Source of the DNA: Pterobdella sp. o SKG-2022
Taxonomy: Eukaryota > Annelida > Clitellata > Hirudinida > Piscicolidae
Assembly (NCBI GenBank): GCA_964035795.1
Contig: OZ038320.1
Location: 482,553 to 546,552, forward strand
Reading direction: 5' to 3'
Length of the DNA stretch: 64,000 nucleotides
The notes beneath the pieces are model-generated. The model was not told the DNA's origin. It worked only from the letters and a program-made list of their open reading frames with translations, and ran no database searches. Below are positions 27,483 to 39,636 of this stretch, in pieces (position 1 is the stretch's first letter; each line of letters starts with the position of its first letter). The translations under genes and the position numbers were made by a program.

Positions 27483-28073
27483 CTAATGACTGTAACTTCT
27501 CTTACGTCTTTCATCGAATTCATCTTTCTCAATATCATCTTCTTCGTCTTCATCGTCATATCTCTTGACATCATCTCTCTTGACATCCTCTCTTGACATG
27601 ATTTCTTTTGTCATCATCATCCGATTCATCATCTTCTGGTTCACGATCTTCGTGATCTCCGTTTTCAAGCTCATGACCTTCGGGTCTTTCCTGTCTTTTG
27701 CTGTGATCATCATCATCATCACTTCATTTTTCATTGTTTTCAAAATCTGTTCAAGTGAGAATATATAATTCTGAAAAACATTTGCTAAAAAATATTCGAT
27801 AAGAAATAGTTAGCACTTTCCATAACAAAATATTTTCAAAAAAACTAAAATGCCGAGTGACATCGGATTATTACACGTCCAAAATGCACTAGAGCCAAAT
27901 GAGTGAATTATCGAAGTAACGACCGCATAGGAGTAAAAACTGAGATGCAAAGCTATGGATGACTCCTAGCAAAAACGTATCAAAACTATGATGAGCAACT
28001 CACCATAGGGCTGAACCAATAACACCATACACACCAACACCACTGCAAAAACAATCAGAGTTTTTCCCACCAT
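27483..28073 (-). CDS. Candidate secreted acidic peptide precursor
   Basis: The first coding exon (28073-28004) encodes an initiator Met, a basic residue and a hydrophobic core ending at QPY, a textbook signal peptide, and stops at a GTGAGT donor. The 5' non-coding exon ends at 28205 (donor GTTTGC), and its acceptor TTGTGCAG lies just before 28083. A TATA box lies upstream. The downstream exon is ambiguous. The acceptor at 27746 has the better pyrimidine tract but reaches a TGA after seven codons. An acceptor at 27700 (TCACAG) keeps phase for 71 codons to the TAG at 27483, giving about 95 residues with EDVKRDDVKR and an acidic stretch before DERRKRSYSH. Another frame of the same exon also looks protein-like (DDDDKRNHVKR). 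Dibasic KR sites suggest proprotein processing. I recognise no homologue, and a frameshift or allele error is possible. Confidence 0.5.
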
Positions 28074-28253
28074 TTTCTCGAATCTGCACAATTTTATATA
28101 TATAAATCAAAAATATTTGAAAAAAATAATTCAAATTCTTATTGGTTGAAAGGTATCTGAGATAACAAGATTAATTTTATAAAGTTCTTTAAAAGACCGC
28201 AAACCTGCTGGAGGACTTTGAGGAAAGTTGGATTGTTAGAGCATAAAAAGCAT

Positions 28254-28262
28254 CTTTTTATA
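28254..28262 (-). promoter_or_regulatory. TATA box of the peptide-precursor gene
   Basis: The minus strand reads CCTATAAAAAGATGC. It lies about 50 bp upstream of the first donor (28205) and 181 bp upstream of the ATG, which fits a short non-coding first exon starting near 28230. Confidence 0.6.
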
Positions 28263-28724
28263 GGCTTCAAAACATCTGTTTGCAGAGAAGTTGGTCGATT
28301 ATTTATTGAAGGGAAGTATCTATAAAATCTCCATTATTCGAAGAATAAAAACTGAAATTCAAAATACCTTTAAATTTAATTGACCCTCATACCAAAGTTT
28401 TTTTTCAATCGATTTCACCAATTAAGCCTATATTTTCTCATTTTTTAGACAATTATTGATAACTATTAACAATCTACTCCAAATTGATTTTTATAGAACC
28501 TATCTATATTCAAAAATTATCTTTAATATTTCTATATATCTTAAATTTAATAACTTTTTGATAATTATTTCATAAATATTGCATTACACTTTCAGTTATA
28601 AATATATTTTTAATAATAGCCTTTTTTTACATTGTCAATCTGTACAAAAAGTAAGTTTAAAGAAAACTGTAGGTTGAATCCATGTTTGAAGATAAGTGGT
28701 TCTTGTCTCAAACAACTAATGTCA

Positions 28725-29185
<461 letters not shown>

Positions 29186-29230
29186 AACTCAATGTATTGT
29201 AGAACGCTTTAAAATTATTTGTTTTTATTC

Positions 29231-29236
29231 AATAAA
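29231..29236 (+). terminator. Poly(A) signal of NEDD8
   Basis: AATAAA, 46 bp after the NEDD8 stop codon. Confidence 0.6.
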
Positions 29237-29502
29237 TCTTCAATAACTCCTACGAGTTGGTTTTCAGTTTCAACCAATTTTTTATATATTTATTGTTGTC
29301 AAAACTAAATTGTTTGTTATGGGTCTAAAGAGATTTGGAGTAAACATGAACATTTTGAAAATCAGAAATAATTGTCAACATCTTTTAAAAAAAATTTAAT
29401 CATTAATGTTGTATTAATAAACATAGTCATTACCATTCAGTCAATAAAATAACTCATTTAAAATACATAAATCATTTGATAATGGAACCAAATGTAGCTA
29501 TG

Positions 29503-30707
29503 TCAATTTCGGCCAGCATCTTTGTGAGATGGTTCATGAGTATAATATGGTTTTCCTTCATGTAGATCCCTAGAAAAAAATTCTTCAATAAATATGTAAA
29601 ATACATATTTAAAAACATTTATTTTCATTAAAGTATAAAATTTTTTCTCATATTTTTCATAAATATGAATAAAATTATGTACTCAAAAATCTAAGTTTTA
29701 CAAAAAGCTAAATTATGATGCCTATGTAATTTTTTGGTAAAATGCATTTTAATTTGTGTAATAAATAATTAATTTTCCATCAAATATAAAAAAGCAAATT
29801 TATTTAGAAATTAACTTCATTGAACTAAAATTCTAAAGTTTTTTTTTATGGAGCTTGTTCACAATGATGACAACAATTTGATGACTAACAATGTTGAATT
29901 GATTGGTGTGGAATATATTAAATAAAAAAATTGATGAGCTAATTCAGCAATTTTTAACCCCGATTTATGAGAGAAATTTTAGTATTTTTATTGAGCAAAA
30001 ACAGCATTTTTGATGAACTTTGGCTTTTCTATTGATAAATTGATTTTTTTAATGATGAATTTTTAAATTGTCATTAAAGCTATATGAAATGTGGATATTT
30101 TGATACATAACCTTTTCACATATCTGTGTGATCAACTTGAGAAAAGTTTCATAAAATTTATCAAACATTCAAAAACATTATTTTTTATGTAAAAAATTTT
30201 AGAGTTGGAGAATCATATTAACTATGAGTATATTGATTTATACTAGTTTAACTCAAGAAATATATGAAAATTTGACAATAAAGAATGGTATAATTGCTGT
30301 GAAAGCCTAAATGATATTTCAATAATGCACTGTGGTTAATAAAAAAGTGAAGTAAGAGTTAGTAAAAAAAATTTGAAAGTGAGATAAGTAATTTAAAAAG
30401 CTTTTTACCAAAAAATTTTTTTAATTTTTTCTGAAAAAATATTTAAATCGGGGTGGACAAAGTGAAAATTACATATAACAAGAAAGTGAAACCTTTCATC
30501 AAACTCATTTGCGGCAATAATGGGAGGTGTGGTGCATAAAGGAGTTTTAGAAAATTCTTCCTCTGTGTTTGTATATCGATCTTTGAACAGCTCTTCATAG
30601 AAAGATACATTTGGTAAGTGTTCATACGTGCTAGATGTATTTTCATGAAAAATCCTTTCAACTTTTTGCTGTTCTTCTAAAGTATTTGGATTCATTGAAA
30701 TCTCCAT
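29503..30707 (-). CDS. Small unidentified protein, two exons, about 93 aa
   Basis: Exon 1 (30707-30493) encodes 71 codons starting MEISMNPN, with VSFYEELFKDRYTNTEEEF and TPPIIAANEFDER. It ends at AAAG|GTTTC. The acceptor TTTTTTCTAG precedes 29569, and the phase-matched frame runs DLHEGKPYYTHEP and on to a TGA at 29503. The other frame of exon 2 is also open but would not be in phase. The protein is short, acidic and soluble, with no signal peptide or membrane segment. Aromatic- and proline-spaced motifs such as TPPII and GKPYY recall small ciliary microtubule-inner proteins, but I cannot name a family. The gene is transcribed away from NDUFB7, with only 243 bp between the two start codons. 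Confidence 0.6.
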
Positions 30708-30949
30708 AAATATAATTTGATATTTTACTTGGTATCTTGAAAATGGAACGATTACTTATGAAAATTAATTTTTAAACATGATGTTTCTTCTTTGATTCAA
30801 TTTATTGGAACAAAAATAAAAAATATGTATATAATTTTTTTAAACATTTTAGTTTAAAAAAAATGAATAATTTTTTTTATTATAACTTAAGTTCAACTTT
30901 GCTCATCCATTTTGAGTAAACAGTAAAAAGTTTCTGAAGGTTATAAATT
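30708..30949. promoter_or_regulatory. Shared divergent promoter region
   Basis: Separates the start codons of the minus-strand 93-aa gene and plus-strand NDUFB7. It is AT-rich and lacks a clear TATA box at the right spacing for either gene. Function is inferred from position only. Confidence 0.45.
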
Positions 30950-32352
30950 ATGGGAAATTCTTCAGCCTCTAACGTCAAAGAGGATTATCAAATTGATCCC
31001 ATTTTTGATCCTCATGAGGGTTTCAAAGGAAAAAGAAAAGCAAAAAGTATTAACAACCGAAAATTCAACTTAGCCTGAATTATCAAAAAATAGTTTTTTA
31101 CGTTCAGTACACTCAAAAATTGAATTTTTCTCAATTATCTGAAAAAATTGAAGAAAAATCAATGAATTTTTCAAAAAAATTTGCAGCTAAACCTTCAATG
31201 ACAACGCCTTAAACCATCACCAACAACAAACCACACCACAGAAATGATGCTGACAGAAGCGCAGATGGATGCAGTTAATATGGATTACAATATGAGGGAC
31301 TATTGCGCACATTATTACATGGACTTCCTGCAGTGTCGAAGGAAGAACTTCCCTTTGGTGTACCTGTGCAAGAAGGAGAAGAATGCTCATCACCATTGCC
31401 AGACTAATGAGTTGGTGGGGTTGTGGTAGCTTATTTCAATAGTGCTGCCATTATGATGGTTAGTTATAACAGCAATGATGTGTCTTAGAATGATACTCAT
31501 TACCTTGGCAACAGTGTGTTTGTTATGAAAGTAATATTTAGGTTGTCATCTTTTTTTGTTGTTAAAAAATGTCTTCAATATGTTAATGTGTCTTCTTTTT
31601 GTAAATAATTAATATGGCTACAATCAACATGGCTGATATGAAAATGAATTATAAATTTAAAAATCTTTCAATTATCATAATTTTTTTCAATAATATTGGT
31701 AACTGCATAATGAATTGTTTTCATGCTTTATAAATAATAGAATGCCAATATACCTTGAAAGATATTTAACAATATTCAAAAAAACCATTTGTTCATTAAA
31801 TAAAAATAGATTAAACTATTTTTTCAATTGATTAATTTAAACTTTTTTTCATTTAAAAGTTTATTTCAAGTTTTTATTTTAGAGTAAATCATGTTTTTTT
31901 TTCCAATAATCAGAATTTGGTTGCTTATTTAATTCTTATGTTAATTTTAATTCTTCGAGCCAAACTTAAATATTCAATTGAAAACACTCTTGGGAGTTTA
32001 TTTTATTCCACGAAGCTTTTCGTAAAATGAACTTACATTATCAAGTGCAGGTACAAATATTTCAATTAAATATATGTTAATTTTTTATCAAATTGAAGTC
32101 ATATTTTTATTTTTTTAAACAAATTTAACAAAAATACACTTCAATACTTTTTTGCATCATCTTTAAATTATAAAATTGACTTTGGTTTCATAGATATTTT
32201 TTTGAGCCGGTTCTTGTTATTATAAAAAATATATTTTCTACCACTAATTTTCATACCCTCTTCTTTACTTTATCCACAGAAACATAATGAGGATGAAGGA
32301 GATGGAGAGGGAGAGAAGATTGGTGGCAAAAAAGAAGAAGTTGGAGGCTTAA
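30950..32352 (+). CDS. NDUFB7: NADH dehydrogenase 1 beta subunit 7 (complex I)
   Basis: NDUFB7 (B18) is an accessory subunit of mitochondrial complex I on the intermembrane-space side of the membrane arm. Exons: 30950-31046, 31242-31410, 32280-32352; all junctions are GT-AG and in phase, giving 112 residues. The N-terminus MGNSSAS fits N-myristoylation, as is known for the mammalian protein. The middle exon carries the CHCH fold with two CX9C motifs, CAHYYMDFLQC and CKKEKNAHHHC, preceded by RDY. The C-terminus (MRMKEMERERR, then KKKK) matches the basic helical tail of the family. It is shorter than the human protein mainly at the C-terminal tail. Confidence 0.93.
31987..32042. repeat. Divergent arm of the hairpin element family
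   Basis: Lies in NDUFB7 intron 2. It shares GAAGCTTTTCGTAAAATGAA and ACATTATCAAGT with the arm at 21687-21746, with substitutions and small gaps. No partner arm is visible. Confidence 0.5.
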
Positions 32353-32638
32353 AAATTTCGAATTATTTCATCTTAAATTAATGTCAATATTAAACTCTAA
32401 GAATATAAATCCAAAAAGTGATAGGTTTACTTGTGCGTTTCGACTTTTAATAAATAAATTTTTGGTTTCCATTTTCATAATATTTTTTTGGAAAAAATTT
32501 GAGTTTTTTTCACTAAATAATTGAAAAAAGCTTACTCTGCAAAGATTCAATTAAGCGCTACTCGAACTTGGAATTTCAAAAGTTTATTCTTGCCGCAACT
32601 TGGCAATTTACTATGAAAACAAAATTTCAAAATAAATA

Positions 32639-35600
32639 ATGTCTGAAATGAAGTTTGCCACAGTGGGTGACACCGTGAAAATTTGGACGAGTGATCTCAC
32701 ACAAGCAGACGAGTTAAAAAACTTGACCAAGCCACTTCCTTCCATTTGCTGGTCTCCAAATAATGCGGTAAGAGAGGGTTTATGTGTGTTTTTCACAAAG
32801 ATTTCATTTTCATTTTTTTTCAGTATTTGGCTCAACTTTCTTACACACAAGACCAAATCTTCATAACTTCCTTCCACAAAGAACCCACCACAAGAGTGAT
32901 TGAAGGAGATGAAACTGTCAGTTTATAATCATTCTACTTGTTTTAGTTTCAAAGTTTCATATCAGTTTTTAGAATTGTTCCAGAATCATAAAGTTAATTT
33001 AGATATGTTATGTAAACAATTTCTAATTTTAAAATTATTTTGCTCATTCAATCAGTTGTATAAATAAATTTCATTTTGTAAAATAATATTAGTTGAGTCT
33101 TGAACCAACTATCTCTTCAAATAACTTAATCAAACCTTTCAACCCTCTCAGAGGAACAAGACTTGCCTTCATATTGACTCTTCATCTCGGTCACTCTTAG
33201 CTGCAGGTACATTTAGATGAAAAACTGGCTCTTAATCACACCATCCACTCACTACATCATTCCACCTACTACCTCATCAACATCATTTGATATTTCACAA
33301 CAGGATCAGATGGTTTCATCCGAGTTTGGGATATAGCAACTCTCAAGTTAAAAAAAACCTATCAGGTTTTGTATCAAATTTTTATAAACTTCAATGTTTA
33401 AATTATAGTTATTTTTAGTATTTTTTCATTCTAATACCGTTGGATGAATATTTTTATCAATTTTTTGTAATGGATCAAATCGTATTATCAAAACCAGGCA
33501 ACAAACACCAGTTTTACAACAGCCAGCTACAGCAATGATGACTCAGTTATAGCTGCAGCCAACCAGAATGGAGATGTGATATTCTTCAATGCTTTGTCGT
33601 CTTTTTGTTCTGTTGCTTCACCTCCTGATTCCACCAATGCTGTGTGTGGTAATGATGATGGTTGTGGTGATGATGATGATGATGGTTATGGTGATTATGA
33701 TGATGATGATGGTTGTGGTGATTATGATGATGATGATGATGGTTGTGGTGATTATGATGATGATGATGGTGATGGTGATTGTAGTCAGAGTATAGTAGTT
33801 GTGGTGACGATAATAGTGTGTGAACTAAGGTATACTAATTTACTAATCTTTAGTAGTTTTTCAAAACATACTATGAAATATTTAAAACAGGCAATCAAGC
33901 AGTTGAAATACAGCAAAGTGAAAAGCAACCTAATAGCCACAGCTGATGATGGTGGGTGTGTCAAAATCTGGGATTCCACAGCTCGCAAGAGTTTGTACTC
34001 CTTCGGCACTGTGCACACAAGTCCCACCTCTGGGGTGGCTTTTTCCCCTATCAACAAAATGCTCCTTCTTTCTTGTGGACTCGATAAGAGGATTGTCTTG
34101 TATGACGTTATTTCCAGGAAGTTTGTGGGCGTTTAATGTAGTTTTGTTTTTGGTTTTGTTTTTATGTGTTTAGATTTGATAAAAATTCAAGCGGTATTTT
34201 AAAAATAAATATCATAAATAAAATTACTCAGCAATAAAATTGTAGCTAACAACATCAAACACTCCATCGAAACCTCTTCTCATCCCCCACCCACCCCTCA
34301 GAACACTGAAAAGCATAGTGGCAGAGGAGGGGCTAAGCAGTTTGGACCTCTTCCTCGATGGACACTCTGTGCTGGCTGGTACTATCAAGGGCAGGGTGTG
34401 TGCTTCTGTAATAATTATTATTATTATTATGTTTTTTTCATAATTAAGTAGTAGTAACATTAAAAATAGTATTATAATACATTGTACTAATAAAAATAAA
34501 TTCAAGAATAGTTGACCTGTATGCTGATATCTTTGCAAATGATCTTATTTTAATTTCCCCATAACGCTTCCATACCCATGTTAACAAACAATGTTAAAGA
34601 TAAGAAAAACAAACGTCAGTCAAAATTTTCTTTAATATCAAAAAGCATCAATAAAGGCTAAAACAAACCCACGCTTAGTTGCTGTTGTATGACCTGCGCA
34701 ACTCAAGCAAGCCAGTGAGGAGTGTTGATGCTCACCAGGGTCCTGTGTGCTGTGTGTGTGTGCAAGCCTCTGTGCGTGTGATTTGGTGATTCTGTTGTTC
34801 AAATGATAGTTATTAGTTTTATTTAATATATGTTTTGTTATTTTTATTATTGTTTTTGCCAAAAGCATTCCAGTCAGACATCGAGCTCAAAGAGGAAAAT
34901 GCAGCCACTGAAAGAAAGCAACTTAAGTTTGTTCTGTTTATCCTATTATTATCCTCATTCATCAGTCCACTGTTAGTATTGTGGTTATTTAACATATTAT
35001 TTTTTTATATTATTAGTGCTGTCAATAATAGTATCATTTCTATTGTTACAGCACACCAAACCACCCCTGGCTCCAACAAAATCCAATCACCTGACGTCAC
35101 CATCTTCTCCCCTTGCCAACAAGGTTCTTACAACAACAATACTAATAATAATAAAAATAATATGTATTAAGTTATAGAAATGATGAGGTTCACGAAAAGA
35201 GCAGGCATTACAAGACACATAATAATAACAATAATAATAATAATAAAAATTTTGATGATGATCTTAATTAAAACAGGGATTATAATATTATCGGTGTATT
35301 TAATTTGAGGTTTTTTGTCTCATTTTCATATTATATTTCTGGTCTGGTGTCATTCCATTCACTAAGAAAATAATTATAATAATATTTTAAAATATTATTC
35401 AATTGATCTAGTTATTATTTCAGAAAACATCTCAACTGTAGACCTCAGCTCTCCACTTGTCAACAACGCCAATAATAAAAATAAGGATAAAATTTTAAAT
35501 AACAATACACTCAATGGTAGTAAGGATAACATCACGTGCAATAATACAAATAATAATAAAAATAATGTGAATAATATTAGTTTTAGCTTCATGAACAATA

Positions 35601-38600
35601 GTTTCCATAGCAACAAGAGGGTTTCCGATGGAGCTTGTGAGTTCGTTGTTTTTATTATTTTTATTATTATTGATTACGTTTTATTATTTTTATTGATTAC
35701 GTTTTATTATTTTTATTATTATTGTTATTGTTTTAGGTCTTATCATTTTTATTATTCATTTCTTTTTTTTTTGCTATTACTATTTCTATGTTATTTTTTA
35801 TATTATTATTTAGTTTTCTGTTCATTGTTTCTATTATTTGTGTTTACTATATATTGTTTTTTTTTGAGGACTCCCAATTCGGGTCAAAGTTTATATAATT
35901 AAGCTCTGTTTCATTATGGCTGTTAATTTGAAATATTTGAAATTCCTATTTTTCTATTTTACATATAAAATCTAGTTTTGAATATTTTTATTTTTAATAT
36001 TTTTTTTCAATAGTTTTTTCTCATTAATTCTTTGGTCATTTCCAGCATCGATCTTCTCACCCATCTCCTCTTCAGTGAGTCAACATGATTCTTCAGCTGA
36101 TGCGCAAGTAAAATATCTTTCTATCTATTTATCTATCTATCTATCATTCTCTCTTTTTATCTATTTTTTTTATCTATCTATCTATCTATACATCTACTCA
36201 TCTATCTGAACCATTGGTGGTTTGATATATTATTCTGTCCTAGTTACTGTGTGTTTTCACAGCATTATAATCTAATATGATTCCTCATTCATTCATCAAC
36301 TCATCATACACCCACCCAACATAGAACGCCTCCTTGAACTTCACCTCTGACCTGCCTGACCTCTCACATCTCAGTATGCCTCTATTAATACTTTGTTTTT
36401 TTGTCACATAAGTCTTTTCGTCATTAATGTGCATCATAAAAATTTTCTCATCATGTGTTTATGAACAATCACGTCACTGGCAAACACCATTTCATCATGG
36501 CCTATACAGACTTTTCGAAGGTTCCTGAGAAACAGGAAGGCAACCACTCACCTCTCAGAAGCATCCTTGAAGACTCTCGCCATGATAAAGACCATAATAT
36601 TGATAACGACAGTAATAATATTAATAATAACGACAGTAATAATGATAAAAATAGTTGTAAGCTTCATACTAGAAGCCCCAAAAACACAAGAAATAACGAG
36701 AGTGCCATCAAAAGCAGTAACAACTGCCATCATAATGCCACAAGAGAGCACAAGCAATCACATCGTCACGTGACTCTGTCTGATGTCACATCGTCTAAAC
36801 CTCGAGGTTCTTCTACTTATATTATCATTTGTTTTATGTAGCGCAAAACATGCAATAAATTCTGCCGTGGGAGCACATCAAGTTATTCATGTGGCTGGTT
36901 CATATTATCAAGCGCTTGATAAGTTACACTTGTTAAAAGCATTTTGATACCTGCAATTTTTCAAGGCACTTTGCAATGAACACCATCAAGATTTGTTATA
37001 TCAGACTGAGCTTATCAAAAACCATAGTTTGTTTCCATAAAAAACATAGGTAGTCTTAAAAAAAATCTTAAAAAGATCTATAATGCCTGAAATCTTTTTA
37101 TAGCCGTTTTTTTGTCCAAAAATAATGTTTCAAGCATATTTTAAATAATCCTAGTAATAATAGACAAACTTCATCATAACCCAGTGAAGTTCAGGGTCAA
37201 ACAAAATAACAAAACGATCTATAAATAGCAACCCAAAATTTCACCTGAGCTTCTTGAATTCATAAGTACAAAGCGCCTCTTTAACGGAGGTTAGCACTGA
37301 TCATCACCACCCTCTCAAGTATCTGCCATTATTATAAAATCTACTTGGTTTGTATCCTATCTACCTCTATCCGTTTCATGTCGCTTCAGTGTGGATTATT
37401 TCCATCAATTTTTTTTTGATTATTTTTTCTTAAAAATGAATTAGTGATGTATATTTTAATTGTGAGAAGTTAATTTAGTTTTCGTCATCAATATTATTCT
37501 TGATGCTTTATTTTAAGTTTTTATCTATAGACAGTTTACTGAAATTGTTTAGAATCATCACCAAATTAAATGGCACCTAACATCTTCACCTTTATAATCT
37601 TTGGATTATTATTATTCGTCAATGTTTTCATAATTATTGTGCTTAATATTAAGTTTCATAGAGATATAAATAGCATAAGCAGACATGCATACGTAATGAA
37701 GCCCAGGTTTGCTCATGGGATCGAACTTATCACGTTCATTATTATTATTATTAGATTTATTATTATTATTTTTTTTTAGCTAATAAATAATCAAACTCTT
37801 TAAAGTAATATGAAATAATAATATTCGGGATTTTTTTATCATTTTTTTGTTGGATTTTTTTAAATTTGAAATATTGGTGTTTAAAAAATTTTTATTGAAA
37901 TTTAAATTGAATAATTCATAAAATAATGAACTTTTAAAAAAATTTTCATCTTATTGCTCTTTGGAGTTTATTTAATTTAAAAATTTTTAATTTTAAATTA
38001 AATTTTATATATTTTAAAAAACTTGGAATTTTGTTTATATCAATTCAATAACAATTAAATTTTCTGATATATCTGCATTGAAATAATTATAAACATCATA
38101 AAATTTCCACAATCCCCTATTTTTAACATCTCGGTGGCTAAACCTCAGGTAAACTTCAATTGAAATTCATTCCACTCACCACTTCTTTCTCATGTATTAG
38201 TATTTTTATGGGCTCGTAAATGCTTTTCTTAGTGCTGATACTTTGTGAGAGTCGTCAAGAATACATTCTTTAGTTTAAAAACCCCAAATAAAATAATAAA
38301 ACAAAGATTATCGATAATTTGAAATACTTTGCCATATGAATGAAAAGCAATAATTAGAGAGAACACATGTATGTGCAGGTGTGGTGTGAGGTTGCATGTG
38401 AAGTGTGAGGTATGTGATCTGATTAAAATTCATTAAATACACAACATTATGTGGGCGTGTGCATGTGTATAAGAATATGTGAAGGAGGCTTTTGCATATA
38501 CGATCTTAAAAATTCACATGCATAAACACACAACCATACACATCCACATGCATAAACACACAACCATACACATCCACATGCATAAACAAACACACAGACA

Positions 38601-39275
38601 TGTCAATGGAGGTGATGAGGATGATGGTGCGAGAAGAGGTAGAGGACATAGTTGATCCGTTGAAGAAAGTCATCTTGAATATGCACCACGATATGATCCT
38701 GCAGGGGCACCAGCTAAGGGTAGGTGGGGAGTAGAAGGAGTTTGGTGTTTAGATGGAGATGAAGTTGGTAAAGGTGGTTTTCAAATATGAGTATAGTTGA
38801 AAAAAATTTAATAGGTGGCAGTTGATTCAGGTTAGGTGGTTGAGGTATAAGAAAGTTACGAAATGTAGGAGGGACAGTTTGGAAGGTTTATGTGTTTAGC
38901 AACTTTGTAGTATCTTATGGTAAAAGATTGACACGATCCGGAGAATGTTGTTTTCGAAAAAATGGTGAGCGATTGGTTTTTTGGGTAAGTGGATCTTGGT
39001 TGAGTGAGTGAATTTTCGTTTGACGTTGGTGGATCGATTGGTGTTTGCTCAATTATTTTGCTACCATTAAATTTTCTATACTTATTAGTGTGCATTTTCT
39101 TTCTATTAATTTTATTTAATTGTACTCAATTTATATTTGGTGAAAATATTTAAAGATGGAGTTACAAAAAATTGCACTCGAACAACAGAAGATACAATAT
39201 CAACTCGTTCAATCTCTCCACAAACTTGAAGAAGAAAATGAAAATCTTAAATTTCGATTAGATTATTTAAGCTAG
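32639..39275 (+). CDS. NEDD1: NEDD1, gamma-tubulin ring complex targeting WD40 protein
   Basis: NEDD1 (GCP-WD) recruits the gamma-tubulin ring complex to centrosomes and spindles. Sixteen exons give about 625 residues: 32639-32767, 32824-32916, 33152-33206, 33304-33365, 33498-33641, 33891-34120, 34302-34395, 34679-34753, 34866-34926, 35052-35123, 35424-35636, 36046-36107, 36325-36373, 36510-36806, 38598-38719, 39156-39275. The N-terminal half is a WD40 propeller (VKIWTSD, FIRVWDIAT, GCVKIWDSTA, GLDKRIVLYD, LLLYDLR). The linker is Ser/Asn-rich with FSP motifs (TIFSPC, SIFSPIS), which in NEDD1 include mitotic kinase sites. The last two exons encode the helical gamma-tubulin-complex-binding C-terminus. 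Donors for exons 5 and 8 (both GTGTGT) are the least certain; exon 5 could instead read through. Confidence 0.92.
33650..33785 (+). repeat. GAT/GGT trinucleotide array in NEDD1 intron 5
   Basis: Repeats of GATGAT with GGTTGTGGT spacers, about 27-30 bp per block. The frame is open and continuous with both flanking exons, so retention would insert an Asp/Gly/Cys-rich segment. Confidence 0.85.
36118..36202 (+). repeat. (ATCT)n in NEDD1 intron 12
   Basis: Interrupted ATCT/TTTT microsatellite starting 10 bp after the GTAAAA donor. Confidence 0.8.
36807..38597 (+). other. NEDD1 intron 14
   Basis: 1.8 kb of AT-rich DNA without a recognisable exon. Phase is preserved between the flanking exons. Near its 3' end it holds a GTG/TGTG-rich stretch (38365-38480) and a 30-bp tandem repeat. 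Confidence 0.6.
38515..38594 (+). repeat. 30-bp tandem repeat at the NEDD1 exon 15 acceptor
   Basis: Two full copies and one partial copy of a 30-bp unit starting CACATGCATAAACACACAAC. The third copy runs into the CACACAG acceptor of exon 15, so the repeat supplies part of the 3' splice region. Confidence 0.9.
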
Positions 39276-39285
39276 TTAATCATAA

Positions 39286-39291
39286 AATAAA
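39286..39291 (+). terminator. Poly(A) signal of NEDD1
   Basis: AATAAA, 10 bp after the NEDD1 stop codon. RAP1 begins about 350 bp further on in the same orientation. Confidence 0.6.
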
Positions 39292-39636
39292 TATTTTTGT
39301 GTGATGTTTCTCAATGTATTTATAATTTGATTTTCTATACATAAATTGACTGCACTAAATCCTTCAGTGAATAAATTACTTGTCTATGTATCTTTGTTCC
39401 GGTTTCTTAATTGCTTGATTTTATTTAATTTTCACGGATAACTCTTCATTTACAAGTAATTAAGTCAAATCATTTTATTTAATTTTTTTGTTTCTAATAA
39501 GTAAAATTTTTTCGAAGCCTAACATCCTTAGTTACCCGTCGATTTGTCGTCCATCTTAATCACAAGAAGCTCTTAGCCAACATTTGAGTTAATATCTTAA
39601 TATAAACTTTGAATTATTTGTTGACTCAGCTGCAAG

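Noticed and set aside
33589..33795. Poly-Met/Val frame overlapping NEDD1 exon 5
   Set aside because: Out-of-frame reading of the GAT repeat; the NEDD1 frame is supported by flanking WD40 sequence.
36548..36757. Minus-strand and alternative-frame readings across NEDD1 exon 14
   Set aside because: Shadows of the in-phase NEDD1 exon.
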